DNA of 64,000 nucleotides from Pseudomonas chlororaphis subsp. piscium (GTDB lineage: Bacteria > Pseudomonadota > Gammaproteobacteria > Pseudomonadales > Pseudomonadaceae), in contig NZ_CP027707.1 of assembly GCF_003850345.1 (NCBI RefSeq), positions 5,022,001 to 5,086,000 on the forward strand. Reading direction: 5' to 3'. Position 1 is the stretch's first letter. The number at the start of each line of letters is the position of its first letter. The position numbers and the translations under genes are program-made. The notes below the pieces were generated by a model. That model made no database searches. It was not told the origin of the DNA and saw only the letters and a list, made by a program, of their open reading frames with translations. Positions 25,066-33,111 of this stretch are shown one piece after another.

Positions 25066-27024
25066 GTGTTTGCCAATCTGTTGATCATCCTTGCTTCATC
25101 CCTGGTGGTGATCGCCCTGTTCCGGCACCTGCACCTGCCGCCCGTGCTGGGCTACCTGTGCGTGGGCCTGCTGGTGGGGCCGACCGCCTTCGGCTGGGTC
25201 AACGACAACGAAAACCTGCCTGACCTGGCGGAGTTGGGGGTGGTGTTCCTGCTGTTTTCCCTGGGGCTGGAGTTTTCCGTATCGAAAATGCTGGCCCTGC
25301 GCCGGGTGGTCTTCGGCCTGGGCAGCTTGCAAGTGCTGTGCAGCGGCGCCGTCCTCGGCGGCCTGCTGATCCTCGCCGGCGGGCCGCTGACCCCGGCGCT
25401 GCTGCTCGGCGCGGGCCTGGCGTTGTCCTCCACCGCCATCGTCAGCAAGGAGCTGGGCAGCCTCGGGGAGATCTTCAGCAGCCACGGGCAGAATGCGATC
25501 GGCGTGTTGCTGTTCCAGGACGTGGTGGCGGTGCTATTGCTGACCCTGGTGCCGGTATTCGCCGGCAACACCGAACAGGCCTGGTACTGGGCCCTGCCCC
25601 TGACCCTGGGCAAGACCGCCCTGCTGTTTATCGGCCTGGCGCTGGCCAGCCGCTGGCTGCTGCCACGGCTGTTCCACGAGGTGGCCGCCTCCCATTCCGC
25701 CGAGCTGTTCGTGCTGCTGGCCCTGGTCATCGTCCTGCTGACCGCCTGGCTGACCCACCTGCTTGGCCTGTCCCCCGCCCTTGGTGCGTTCCTTGCCGGC
25801 ATGCTGCTGGGGGAAAGCCGCTACCGGCACCAGATCGAGGCCGATATCCGGCCGTTCCGCGACATTCTGCTGGGGCTGTTTTTCGTCAGCATCGGCATGC
25901 TGATCGACCTGCAACTGTTCGCCAGCCATGCCCTGTTGATCCTCGGCCTGACCCTGGCCCTGATGCTGATCAAGGGCGCAGTGGTGGCGCTGTTGCTGAA
26001 GCTGCGCGGCAGCGACGGCGAGACGGCCTGGCGCAGTGGCCTGGCCCTGGCCCAGGGTGGCGAGTTCTGTTTTGCGCTGATGGCGCAGATGCAGCAGAGC
26101 CAGTTGATGCCGGCTGAACTGAGCGGCCTGCTGCTGGCCGCGACCTTCTGTTCGATGCTGCTGACCCCCTTGCTGCTGCGCGCCGCCCCGGGCCTTGCTG
26201 CGCGCCTGCACCGCAAGCCGAACCAGGAGGCCCACCTGGAAGAAATCAGCGCCCTCAACGCCGGATTGCAGGCGCACGTGGTGATCTGTGGATATGGCCG
26301 CGTCGGCCAGTCGATCGGCCGCTTCCTGCGCCGCGAACAGCAGCGCTTCATTGCCCTGGACGACGACCCGGTGCGGGTCCAGGAAGCCGCGGCCGGCGAA
26401 AGCTGCGTGCATTACGGCGACTCCCGCCGCGCCGAGCTGCTGGCGGCGGTCGGCCTCGAACGCGCGCGGCTGCTGGTGATTGCCGTGGACAAGACCGACA
26501 TCGCCCTGAACGTGCTGAAAAGCGCGCGCCGGATCAACAGCGAAGTGCCAATCCTGGTGCGCACCCGGGATGACAGCCAACTGGCCGAACTGAAGGCCGC
26601 CGGCGCCAGCGAAGTGGTGCCGGAGCTGCTGGAGTCGAGCCTGATGCTGGCGTCCCATGCGCTGGTGATGCTCGGGCTGCCGGAACACCAGGTACAGGCC
26701 AAGGTCGATGAAGTCCGCCACAGCCGCTATCGCCTGCTGCATGGTTTCTACCATGGCGCGCAGACCGACCTGCTGGACAATCGCGGCCAGCCGCGGGTGC
26801 TGATGCATGCGGTCAATCTCGGCAGCGCGGCCCACGCCTGCGACCTGGCCCTGGGCGAGCTGGCGCTGGAACAATTGGGCGTGGATGTGCAAGGCGTGCA
26901 GCGCGATGGCCACGACCTGGAGTTGGCCGCCAGCACCCTGCTACAAGCCGGCGATACGGTGTTGATGTCCGGCCCGCTGGCGGCCATCGAGGCGTCGGAG
27001 GCGCGCCTGCTCGGCGGCCAATGA
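25066..27024 (+). CDS. Kef-type (CPA2) monovalent cation:proton antiporter with TrkA-N domain
   Basis: From GTG 25066 the protein has 652 residues. About 12 membrane helices span residues 3-380 (FLLFSLGLEFS and GAFLAGMLLGESRYRHQ are CPA2 hallmarks). A cytoplasmic TrkA-N Rossmann domain follows (VVICGYGRVGQSIG, about residue 405), then a TrkA-C domain. It exchanges K+ or Na+ for protons and is probably gated by nucleotide binding. GGAG (25056-25059) is 6 bases before the GTG but touches the alternative ATG at 25060, which is why I prefer GTG. No ancillary KefF/KefG gene is adjacent. Confidence 0.88.
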   Translation: MFANLLIILASSLVVIALFRHLHLPPVLGYLCVGLLVGPTAFGWVNDNENLPDLAELGVVFLLFSLGLEFSVSKMLALRRVVFGLGSLQVLCSGAVLGGLLILAGGPLTPALLLGAGLALSSTAIVSKELGSLGEIFSSHGQNAIGVLLFQDVVAVLLLTLVPVFAGNTEQAWYWALPLTLGKTALLFIGLALASRWLLPRLFHEVAASHSAELFVLLALVIVLLTAWLTHLLGLSPALGAFLAGMLLGESRYRHQIEADIRPFRDILLGLFFVSIGMLIDLQLFASHALLILGLTLALMLIKGAVVALLLKLRGSDGETAWRSGLALAQGGEFCFALMAQMQQSQLMPAELSGLLLAATFCSMLLTPLLLRAAPGLAARLHRKPNQEAHLEEISALNAGLQAHVVICGYGRVGQSIGRFLRREQQRFIALDDDPVRVQEAAAGESCVHYGDSRRAELLAAVGLERARLLVIAVDKTDIALNVLKSARRINSEVPILVRTRDDSQLAELKAAGASEVVPELLESSLMLASHALVMLGLPEHQVQAKVDEVRHSRYRLLHGFYHGAQTDLLDNRGQPRVLMHAVNLGSAAHACDLALGELALEQLGVDVQGVQRDGHDLELAASTLLQAGDTVLMSGPLAAIEASEARLLGGQ

Positions 27025-27036
27025 TCAGCGGCAAAC

Positions 27037-27065
27037 GGCCCTGGCAGGGGATTCCGGCCAGGGCC
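27037..27065. terminator. Hairpin between convergent antiporter and amtB genes
   Basis: GGCCCTGGC (27037-27045) pairs perfectly with 27057-27065 across an 11-base loop. There is no T tract on either side, so intrinsic termination would be weak, but the position between two convergent genes 49 bases apart fits a terminator. Confidence 0.45.
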
Positions 27066-27073
27066 ACAAGGCC

Positions 27074-28282
27074 TCAGTCCTGGCTGACCGCGCCGATCTT
27101 GTGCAGCGACAGGTCGGCGCCGTAATACTCCTGCTCCTGGGTCAGGCGCAGGCCGCAGAGCACCTTGATCGCGCCATACACCAGGAAGCCGCCGACCAGC
27201 GCTACCAGCACGCCCAGGCCAGTACCGATCAACTGGCTGATCAGGCTGACACCGCCCAGGCCACCCAAAGCGCTCTGGCCGAAGATGCCGCAGGCGATAC
27301 CGCCCCACACGCCACACAAACCGTGCAGCGGCCAGACACCTAGCACATCGTCGATCTTCCAGCGCGTCTGGGTGGCGATAAAGCACCAGACGAACAGCGC
27401 GCCGGCAATCGCCCCGGTAATCAGCGCCCCCACCGGATGCATCAGATCGGAGCCGGCGCAGATCGCCACCAGCCCGGCCAGCGGGCCGTTGTGCAGGAAG
27501 CCCGGGTCGTTGCGCCCGACGATCAGCGCCGCCACCGTGCCGCCCACCATGGCCATCAGCGAATTCACCGCCACCAACCCGCTGACCGCTTGCAGGGTCT
27601 GCGCGCTCATCACGTTGAAGCCAAACCAGCCGACAATCAGGATCCAAGAACCCAAGGCCAGGAATGGAATGCTCGACGGCGCGAACGCCACCAGCTTGCC
27701 GTCGCGGTAGCGGCCATTGCGCGGCCCGAGCAACAGCACCGCGGCCAGCGCCAGCCAGCCGCCCATGGCATGCACTACCACGGAACCGGCAAAATCATGG
27801 AAGCCCGCGCCGAAGTGCTCCTGCAGCCAGGCTTGCAGGCCGTAGTTGCCGTTCCACACCAGGCCTTCGAAGAAGGGATAGATAAAGGCCACGATCAACG
27901 CCGTGGCGCAGAGCTGCGGGACGAACCGCGCACGCTCGGCGATACCGCCGGAAATGATCGCCGGGATGGCCGCGGCGAACGTCAGCAGGAAGAAGAACTT
28001 CACCAGCCCGTAGCCGTGATCGGCACTGATCACCGCCGCCGGCTGCAGGAAGCTGACGCCGTAGGAGATCCAATAGCCTATAAAGAAATAGGCCAGGGTC
28101 GAGACCGCGAAGTCGCTGAGGATCTTCGACAAGGCGTTGACCTGGTTTTTCTGGCGCACCGTGCCCACCTCGAGAAAGGCGAAGCCGGCATGCATGGCCA
28201 GGACCATGACCGCGCCGATGAGGATGAACAGGGTATTGGAACCATGGACCAGAGTGTCCACAGCGCTTTGCAGATTTTCCAT
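27074..28282 (-). CDS. amtB: AmtB-type ammonium transporter
   Basis: The 402-residue protein is an Amt channel with 11 membrane helices expected. Typical segments are MHAGFAFLEVGTVRQKN, WISYG, HDFAGSVVVHAMGGWLALA (conserved pore His) and HPVGALITGAIAG. It passes ammonia across the inner membrane. Unlike most amtB genes it has no glnK neighbour and no N-terminal signal peptide, so it is a second, orphan type. The ribosome site before the ATG is poor. I saw no clear sigma-54 promoter in the upstream 330 bases. Confidence 0.93.
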   Translation of the reverse strand: MENLQSAVDTLVHGSNTLFILIGAVMVLAMHAGFAFLEVGTVRQKNQVNALSKILSDFAVSTLAYFFIGYWISYGVSFLQPAAVISADHGYGLVKFFFLLTFAAAIPAIISGGIAERARFVPQLCATALIVAFIYPFFEGLVWNGNYGLQAWLQEHFGAGFHDFAGSVVVHAMGGWLALAAVLLLGPRNGRYRDGKLVAFAPSSIPFLALGSWILIVGWFGFNVMSAQTLQAVSGLVAVNSLMAMVGGTVAALIVGRNDPGFLHNGPLAGLVAICAGSDLMHPVGALITGAIAGALFVWCFIATQTRWKIDDVLGVWPLHGLCGVWGGIACGIFGQSALGGLGGVSLISQLIGTGLGVLVALVGGFLVYGAIKVLCGLRLTQEQEYYGADLSLHKIGAVSQD

Positions 28283-28613
28283 GGAATGGGCAGACCTGAT
28301 ATTCAGGAAAAAGCCGCGAGCCGCTCGAAGGTTTTTTGCACCAACTTGGCACCCAGGGTCCTATCGACCCACGGATTACGACCCATTTTGGCGCGACGCT
28401 TTTTCGAGTGGGATGTATCGCTCGGGGTGTTTCCATAAGTGTTGATTTTTTAGGGTAAGGTTTTACCTGCCATGCACCGCATCCTGCGCGCTTTCGGCGC
28501 AACCACCCGTGTTTACGCACCAGGACAAAGCAAAAGCTGTACCAGACAATTGCACTGAACCTTCGCGCAAGCCTCATACTCGAACCCTTCAGAACGCCAC
28601 TACGGAGATAACC
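28283..28613. other. Divergent promoter region amtB / elaB-like gene
   Basis: 331 bases without a gene. It should hold the amtB promoter (left) and that of the DUF883 operon (right). I looked for a GG-N10-GC sigma-54 element toward amtB and found no convincing match. There is no terminator or repeat. Confidence 0.4.
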
Positions 28614-28928
28614 ATGGCCAGCAAAACCACCAAGACAGCTCAAGAAACACTGATGGCGGACTTTCAGGCACTGGTCAGTGACACGGAACGTCTGCTGGAA
28701 CACACCGCCACCCTGGCCGGCGACCAGGCGGACGAATTGCGCACGCAGATTCACGACAGCCTGTTGCGCGCCCGCGAGACCCTGCAACTGACCGAGCAAT
28801 CGCTACGCGAACGCGGCCAGGCAGCGGTCACCGCCACCGAAGACTATGTGCAGAGCAACCCCTGGCAAGCAGTGGGCATCGCGGCGGGCGTGGGCTTTCT
28901 GATCGGCCTGCTGGCGACCCGGCGCTGA
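28614..28928 (+). CDS. elaB: ElaB/YqjD-like (DUF883) membrane-anchored ribosome-associated protein
   Basis: This is a 104-residue tail-anchored protein. A long amphipathic helical part (residues about 10-75, LLARETLQL-type repeats) is followed by the conserved junction YVQSNPWQAVGIAAGVGFLIGLLATRR, which forms the single C-terminal membrane helix. E. coli relatives (ElaB, YqjD) bind ribosomes at the membrane in stationary phase. GGAG at 28604-28607 sets the ATG at 28614; the longer upstream extension has no such site. It starts the elaB-yqjE-yqjK set. Confidence 0.88.
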   Translation: MASKTTKTAQETLMADFQALVSDTERLLEHTATLAGDQADELRTQIHDSLLRARETLQLTEQSLRERGQAAVTATEDYVQSNPWQAVGIAAGVGFLIGLLATRR

Positions 28929-28929
28929 T

Positions 28930-29316
28930 ATGGCTATCGATGAATCCGGCTCCGCAGCGGGTCAAGGCTCTTCAACGCGGCGCCTGGGCGCGGCTTTCCT
29001 CGGTTTGTTGCACAGTCACGTCGAACTGTTCGGCATCGAGTTGCAGGAACAGAAGGCCAGGACCGTCAGCCTGCTGCTGTTCGCCGGGCTGGCCCTGGTG
29101 TTCGCCCTGCTGCTGTTGATAGGCCTGTCGGCGCTGGTGCTGATCCTGTTCTGGGACACCTATCGCCTGCCCGCCATCATCGGGCTGTGCGCCTTCTATA
29201 CGCTGGCGGCGCTGTTCTGCGCCATGCGCCTGAAGGCGGCGATTTTCGACGAGTCCTCGCCCTTCCATGCCACCCTTGAAGAGCTGGCCAACGACAGGGA
29301 GCGCCTGCTGCCATGA
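28930..29316 (+). CDS. yqjE: YqjE-like phage-holin-superfamily (DUF1469) membrane protein
   Basis: The 128-residue protein has two adjacent membrane helices (SLLLFAGLALVFALLLLIG and PAIIGLCAFYTLAALFCAM) flanked by charged ends, typical of the DUF1469/YqjE family. Function is unknown; it always accompanies elaB/yqjD. It begins one base after the elaB stop and overlaps the next gene by ATGA, so the three are one operon. Confidence 0.85.
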   Translation: MAIDESGSAAGQGSSTRRLGAAFLGLLHSHVELFGIELQEQKARTVSLLLFAGLALVFALLLLIGLSALVLILFWDTYRLPAIIGLCAFYTLAALFCAMRLKAAIFDESSPFHATLEELANDRERLLP

Positions 29317-29654
29317 GCCTGCCCGACATCCCGCAAACCAATTCCCGGCGCGAGATGCGCAAGGCTCTGATCCGCCTGCGCATGGAAATGCATCGCCAGG
29401 AAATCCGCCACGAATCCCAGCAGTTGCTGCAACCCTTGCAGCGGGTCCGTGGCCTTGGCCAGAGCTGGCAACAGGGCTTCGGCATCAAGCACGCGCCGTT
29501 GTGGGGCGTGGCCGCCGTGACCCTGTTGGGGTTTCTCACCGGCAAAGGCGCCAAGAGCGGCAGCGTCAGAAGCTTCGCCCGGCTGGTGCGGCTCAGCGCC
29601 GGCCTGTTGCCGCTGATCAAACTGATCATGCAAGGTTCTTCGAGCAAGCATTGA
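29313..29654 (+). CDS. YqjK-like conserved protein
   Basis: The 113-residue protein has a basic, helical N half (RREMRKALIRLRMEMHRQEIRHES) and one hydrophobic segment around residues 60-78 (APLWGVAAVTLLGFLTG), with a second weaker one near residue 100. It fits the third member of the DUF883/DUF1469 cluster. The start overlaps the yqjE stop. A stem-loop at 29706 follows. Confidence 0.75.
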   Translation: MSLPDIPQTNSRREMRKALIRLRMEMHRQEIRHESQQLLQPLQRVRGLGQSWQQGFGIKHAPLWGVAAVTLLGFLTGKGAKSGSVRSFARLVRLSAGLLPLIKLIMQGSSSKH

Positions 29655-29705
29655 GCCGGCGCTATCTGGCTGCATTCTTGCAATCATTGCCGCAATAGCT
29701 GCGCT

Positions 29706-29734
29706 CCCGACCTCTCTCACGAGAGGTCGGGTTA
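29706..29734 (+). terminator. Hairpin after the elaB-yqjE-yqjK operon
   Basis: CCCGACCTCTC-TCAC-GAGAGGTCGGG is an 11-bp perfect stem (29706-29731). The T run is short (gTTatg), so termination strength is uncertain. Confidence 0.65.
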
Positions 29735-29792
29735 TGCCTGCCTGTTGCGTCGGCGCAGCGCCAAGATCAACAAGATCAACCAAGGAGGCCCC

Positions 29793-30956
29793 GTGATCGA
29801 CGGGCAACCGCTTGCCTGCTTTCAACCCTTCATCGACACCGCCACCGGCCGCATTGCCGGTGTCGAAGCCCTGGGCCGCCTGCGTCAATCGAACGGCCAA
29901 CTGTTGTCGGTCGGCCCATTGTTCAACGATTCCCGGACCTCCTCCACCGCCCTGCGGCGGCTCGACCGGCTGATTCGCGCCGACGCCCTGAGCCGCCTGC
30001 ATGAAGCGCCCCCGGACTGGTTCCTGAGCATCAATATCTCGCCCCGCTGGATCAGCCGCCTGCGCGCCGGCCAGCCGTTGCCAAGCCTCAGGCAATTGCA
30101 GCAACAGGGCGTCGATCCGCGGCGCGTGGTCTTCGAAATCACCGAGCTGAGCGGCAACAGCCAACGCCTGAGCGAAGTGGTGGCGCGCTACCGCGAAGCC
30201 GGCGCGCGGATCGCCATCGACGACTTCGGCGCCGGCTACTCCCAGCTCGACCGGGTGCTGGCCCTGCAACCGGACATTCTCAAGCTCGACATGCGCCTGT
30301 TCCAGGCCGCGGCCCGTGGCGGGCCCAGCAGCGATGTGGTCAAGGCCCTGGCGCAGATGGCCGAGAAAACCGGCTGCTGGATCATCGCCGAGGGGGTCGA
30401 GAGCGAACCCGAACTCAACTTCGCCCTGGAATGCGGCTCGCGGTATGTCCAGGGTTTCCTGTTTGCCCGGGCCGAGCAGGCGTTCTTCGCCAGCGATGCT
30501 TTCGTCGCGCCTTTTGCCCGGGTGCGCCAGCGCTATGTACAGCAGAAACTGGCCGAGCGCGGACGCCTGATGCAGATGCGCCAGCAACTCGCGGAACTGA
30601 TGACCCTGCTGCAGGAGTGGGCCCAGGCCCGGGCCCCGATCGAGCGGTTGCCCCAGCTGGATGCCTTTCCCTGGCTGCTGCGCTTCTATCAATGCGATCG
30701 TCACGGCACCCAGCTGACGCCGAACCTGGAATGGCGCCACAACCGCTGGCAGGCCGACCACAGCTATGTCGGCCACAACTGGTCGTGGCGTCCGTACTTC
30801 TATCACCTGCTGGCCGAAGGCTGGGACGAGCGGCGGCTGACCCTGTCCAACACCTACCGCGATGCCACCAGCAACCAGTACTGCCTGACCGCCGGGCAGT
30901 TCTTCGACAATGGCCAGCGCCTGCTGCTGATCGATATCGATGCCGCGGGGCTTTAG
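29793..30956 (+). CDS. EAL-domain c-di-GMP phosphodiesterase with C-terminal PAS/Cache-like domain
   Basis: The 387-residue protein has an N-terminal EAL domain (residues about 5-245) with catalytic residues intact: [38 protein letters not shown] and IIAEGVES. It should hydrolyse c-di-GMP to pGpG. The C-terminal 130 residues contain [14 protein letters not shown] and [14 protein letters not shown], a small-molecule sensor pattern similar to the YkuI C-terminal domain. There is no membrane segment or GGDEF. The start is GTG 29793, 4 bases after AAGGAGG. It is followed by dgt on the same strand. Confidence 0.88.
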   Translation: MIDGQPLACFQPFIDTATGRIAGVEALGRLRQSNGQLLSVGPLFNDSRTSSTALRRLDRLIRADALSRLHEAPPDWFLSINISPRWISRLRAGQPLPSLRQLQQQGVDPRRVVFEITELSGNSQRLSEVVARYREAGARIAIDDFGAGYSQLDRVLALQPDILKLDMRLFQAAARGGPSSDVVKALAQMAEKTGCWIIAEGVESEPELNFALECGSRYVQGFLFARAEQAFFASDAFVAPFARVRQRYVQQKLAERGRLMQMRQQLAELMTLLQEWAQARAPIERLPQLDAFPWLLRFYQCDRHGTQLTPNLEWRHNRWQADHSYVGHNWSWRPYFYHLLAEGWDERRLTLSNTYRDATSNQYCLTAGQFFDNGQRLLLIDIDAAGL

Positions 30957-31024
30957 TTCCACTTGCAGGCTTGGGCGCGAACCGGGAAGCTAGCTCATCA
31001 GTCATTCGACGGAGAGACCCCGCC

Positions 31025-32356
31025 TTGGATTGGCATACCCTGCTTACCCGCGAACGCCTTGGAAAACCGCTGCACAGCTCTGAAGAGCTGGGCCGCAGCC
31101 CCTTCCACAAGGACCACGACCGCATCATTTTCTCCGGGGCCTTCCGCCGCCTGGGTCGCAAGACCCAGGTGCACCCGGTGTCCAGCAACGACCATATCCA
31201 CACGCGCCTGACCCACTCCCTGGAAGTCAGTTGTGTCGGTCGCTCCCTGGGCATGCGGGTTGGCGAGACCATTCGCGACGCCCTGCCCGACTGGTGCGAA
31301 CCCAGCGACCTGGGGATGGTGGTGCAATCGGCCTGCCTGGCCCACGACATCGGCAACCCGCCGTTCGGCCACTCCGGCGAAGACGCGATCCGGCACTGGT
31401 TCCAGCAGGCCGCCGGGCGCGGCTGGCTGGACGCCATGAGCGAAAACGAGCGCAACGACTTCCTCAACTTCGAAGGCAATGCCCAGGGTTTCCGGGTGCT
31501 GACCCAGCTGGAATACCACCAGTTCGACGGCGGTACGCGGCTGACCTACGCCACCCTCGGCACCTACCTGAAGTACCCCTGGACCGCGCGCCATGCCGAC
31601 TCCCTGGGCTACAAGAAGCACAAGTTCGGCTGCTACCAGAGCGAACTGCCGTTGCTCGAACAGATCGCCAACAAGCTCGGTCTGCCGCAACTCGAGGAAC
31701 AACGCTGGGCCCGCCATCCGCTGGTGTACCTGATGGAAGCCGCCGATGACATCTGCTACGCCCTGATCGACCTCGAGGACGGGCTGGAAATGGAGCTGCT
31801 CGACTATGCCGAAGTCGAGTCGCTGCTACTCGGGCTGGTAGGCGACGACCTGCCGGAAACCTATCGCCAGCTCGGCCCGCGGGACTCGCGCCGGCGCAAG
31901 CTGGCGATCCTGCGCGGCAAGGCCATCGAGCACCTGACCAACGCCGCCGCCCGGGCCTTCGTCGAACAGCAGGACGCCCTGCTCAGCGGCACCCTGCCTG
32001 GCGACCTGGTGGAGCACATGCACGGCCCGGCCAAGCGTTGCGTGCTCAACGCCAAGGACATCGCACGCAAGAAGATCTTCCAGGACAAGCGCAAGACCCT
32101 GCACGAGATCGGCGCCTACACCACCCTGGAAATCCTCCTCAACTCGTTCTGCGGCGCCGCGCTGGAACAGCATGGCGGACGCACTCCGTCATTCAAGAAC
32201 CGGCGGATTCTCGACCTGCTGGGCAATAACGCGCCGGATCCGAACGGCTCGCTGCACGCCTCCTTCCTGCGCATGATCGACTTCATCGCCGGCATGACCG
32301 ACAGCTACGCCAGCGAGATGGCCCGGGAAATGACCGGGCGTTCCAGCCCGCAATGA
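31025..32356 (+). CDS. dgt: Deoxyguanosinetriphosphate triphosphohydrolase (type 2 dGTPase)
   Basis: This 443-residue HD-domain protein has [11 protein letters not shown] (metal-binding His), [18 protein letters not shown] (HD pair) and [20 protein letters not shown]. It hydrolyses dGTP (and related dNTPs) to the nucleoside and triphosphate. The start is TTG 31025 with GGAGAG 8 bases upstream. That gives the usual family length; upstream in-frame sequence overlaps the EAL gene and is not credible. In P. aeruginosa dgt is next to rocS2/rocA2. Here the secretion genes intervene before a similar regulator pair. Confidence 0.92.
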   Translation: MDWHTLLTRERLGKPLHSSEELGRSPFHKDHDRIIFSGAFRRLGRKTQVHPVSSNDHIHTRLTHSLEVSCVGRSLGMRVGETIRDALPDWCEPSDLGMVVQSACLAHDIGNPPFGHSGEDAIRHWFQQAAGRGWLDAMSENERNDFLNFEGNAQGFRVLTQLEYHQFDGGTRLTYATLGTYLKYPWTARHADSLGYKKHKFGCYQSELPLLEQIANKLGLPQLEEQRWARHPLVYLMEAADDICYALIDLEDGLEMELLDYAEVESLLLGLVGDDLPETYRQLGPRDSRRRKLAILRGKAIEHLTNAAARAFVEQQDALLSGTLPGDLVEHMHGPAKRCVLNAKDIARKKIFQDKRKTLHEIGAYTTLEILLNSFCGAALEQHGGRTPSFKNRRILDLLGNNAPDPNGSLHASFLRMIDFIAGMTDSYASEMAREMTGRSSPQ

Positions 32357-32365
32357 CCCGCCGTT

Positions 32366-32410
32366 GAACGGCTGCCTCGCGTTATCGAGGTGGCCGTTCG
32401 AGCGGTTTTT
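32366..32410 (+). terminator. Rho-independent terminator after dgt
   Basis: GAACGGC-tg-CCTCG pairs with CGAGG-tg-GCCGTTC around a six-base loop (32366-32399). AGCGG and TTTTT (32406-32410) follow. Confidence 0.8.
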
Positions 32411-32424
32411 CGTGAGCCGGCAAC

Positions 32425-32463
32425 TAAGGGATTCCCCTAGTCCCTTATCAGGCAATATCCTGA
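32425..32463. promoter_or_regulatory. Composite palindromic element, copy 2
   Basis: TAAGGGATTCCCCTA (32425-32439) is followed after 8 bases by TCAGG-caatat-CCTGA (32448-32463). A further TCCCTTA (32441-32447) mirrors the opening TAAGGGA. It is nearly identical in sequence and layout to 15603-15639. It lies about 650 bases upstream of tpsB and just after the dgt terminator. Confidence 0.5.
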
Positions 32464-33039
32464 CGCGGTCGTTACTTCAACTTTGATCACCTGCCTGTTT
32501 CACACGGCTCGACAGTGCCGCTCACTTCCACCCAGTTCGCCAGATATCATCCGCTAGGTACTATTCCAGACAGCTTTCTGGCATCTAGAGCACTTGCTCT
32601 ATAACTAGCGATATCGACCGACATATGTAGCTGAACAATCAATCCAACTAGCCTGAATTAAACAGACCGTTAACGATACAACCAAACATCCTACCTTTAC
32701 CTTTCGATACATCTGCCCCTCCCTCAGGCCGAAACCCTTGCAATACAAGGGCCCTGCAGGGTTCCGTGCGATTACAAATTCCGTACAAATCGACTTTATC
32801 GTTTCCGCTAGTCTCGACCCCTAATGAGCTAACAAAGATTAATTTCGCTCTTCGACAGCTCGTTCCCCTTGCATGACCCTAGGCCGGATGATCGGCAGCA
32901 AAACAAATAGCAAGCAAACTAAGTACTCTCATTCAAACTCCAGCCAATCTGTTAGTTCAGTAGATATTTTCAAAATAATTTCATCCCTCGCTGTAACAAA
33001 GAGCGCGCCCAGGACTCAAGCGTCAAAATGGAAGTGAGT

Positions 33040-33107
33040 ACACGGAATGAATCCGTGTCGATAAGTTGTTCCCGCACTTCCTCGTCCGATTTTCACTATT
33101 AAGGATG
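33040..33107 (+). promoter_or_regulatory. tpsB leader hairpin and possible RsmA/CsrA site over the ribosome site
   Basis: ACACGGA-ATGAA-TCCGTGT (33040-33058) forms a 7-bp stem with a 5-base loop. The ribosome site region TTAAGGATGT (about 33099-33108) fits the RsmA/CsrA core ANGGAYG. Such sites over the ribosome site are typical of Gac/Rsm-controlled genes in pseudomonads. This is a motif match only. Confidence 0.3.
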
Positions 33108-33111
33108 TCGA

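Larger units (their letters stand above)
32411..33111. other. Long AT-rich upstream region of the two-partner secretion operon
   Basis: About 700 bases without a credible gene, clearly AT-richer than the flanking genes. It holds the composite palindrome at 32425-32463, several short stems in the middle, and a leader hairpin (33040-33058) just before tpsB. The length suggests a heavily regulated promoter. Confidence 0.6.
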
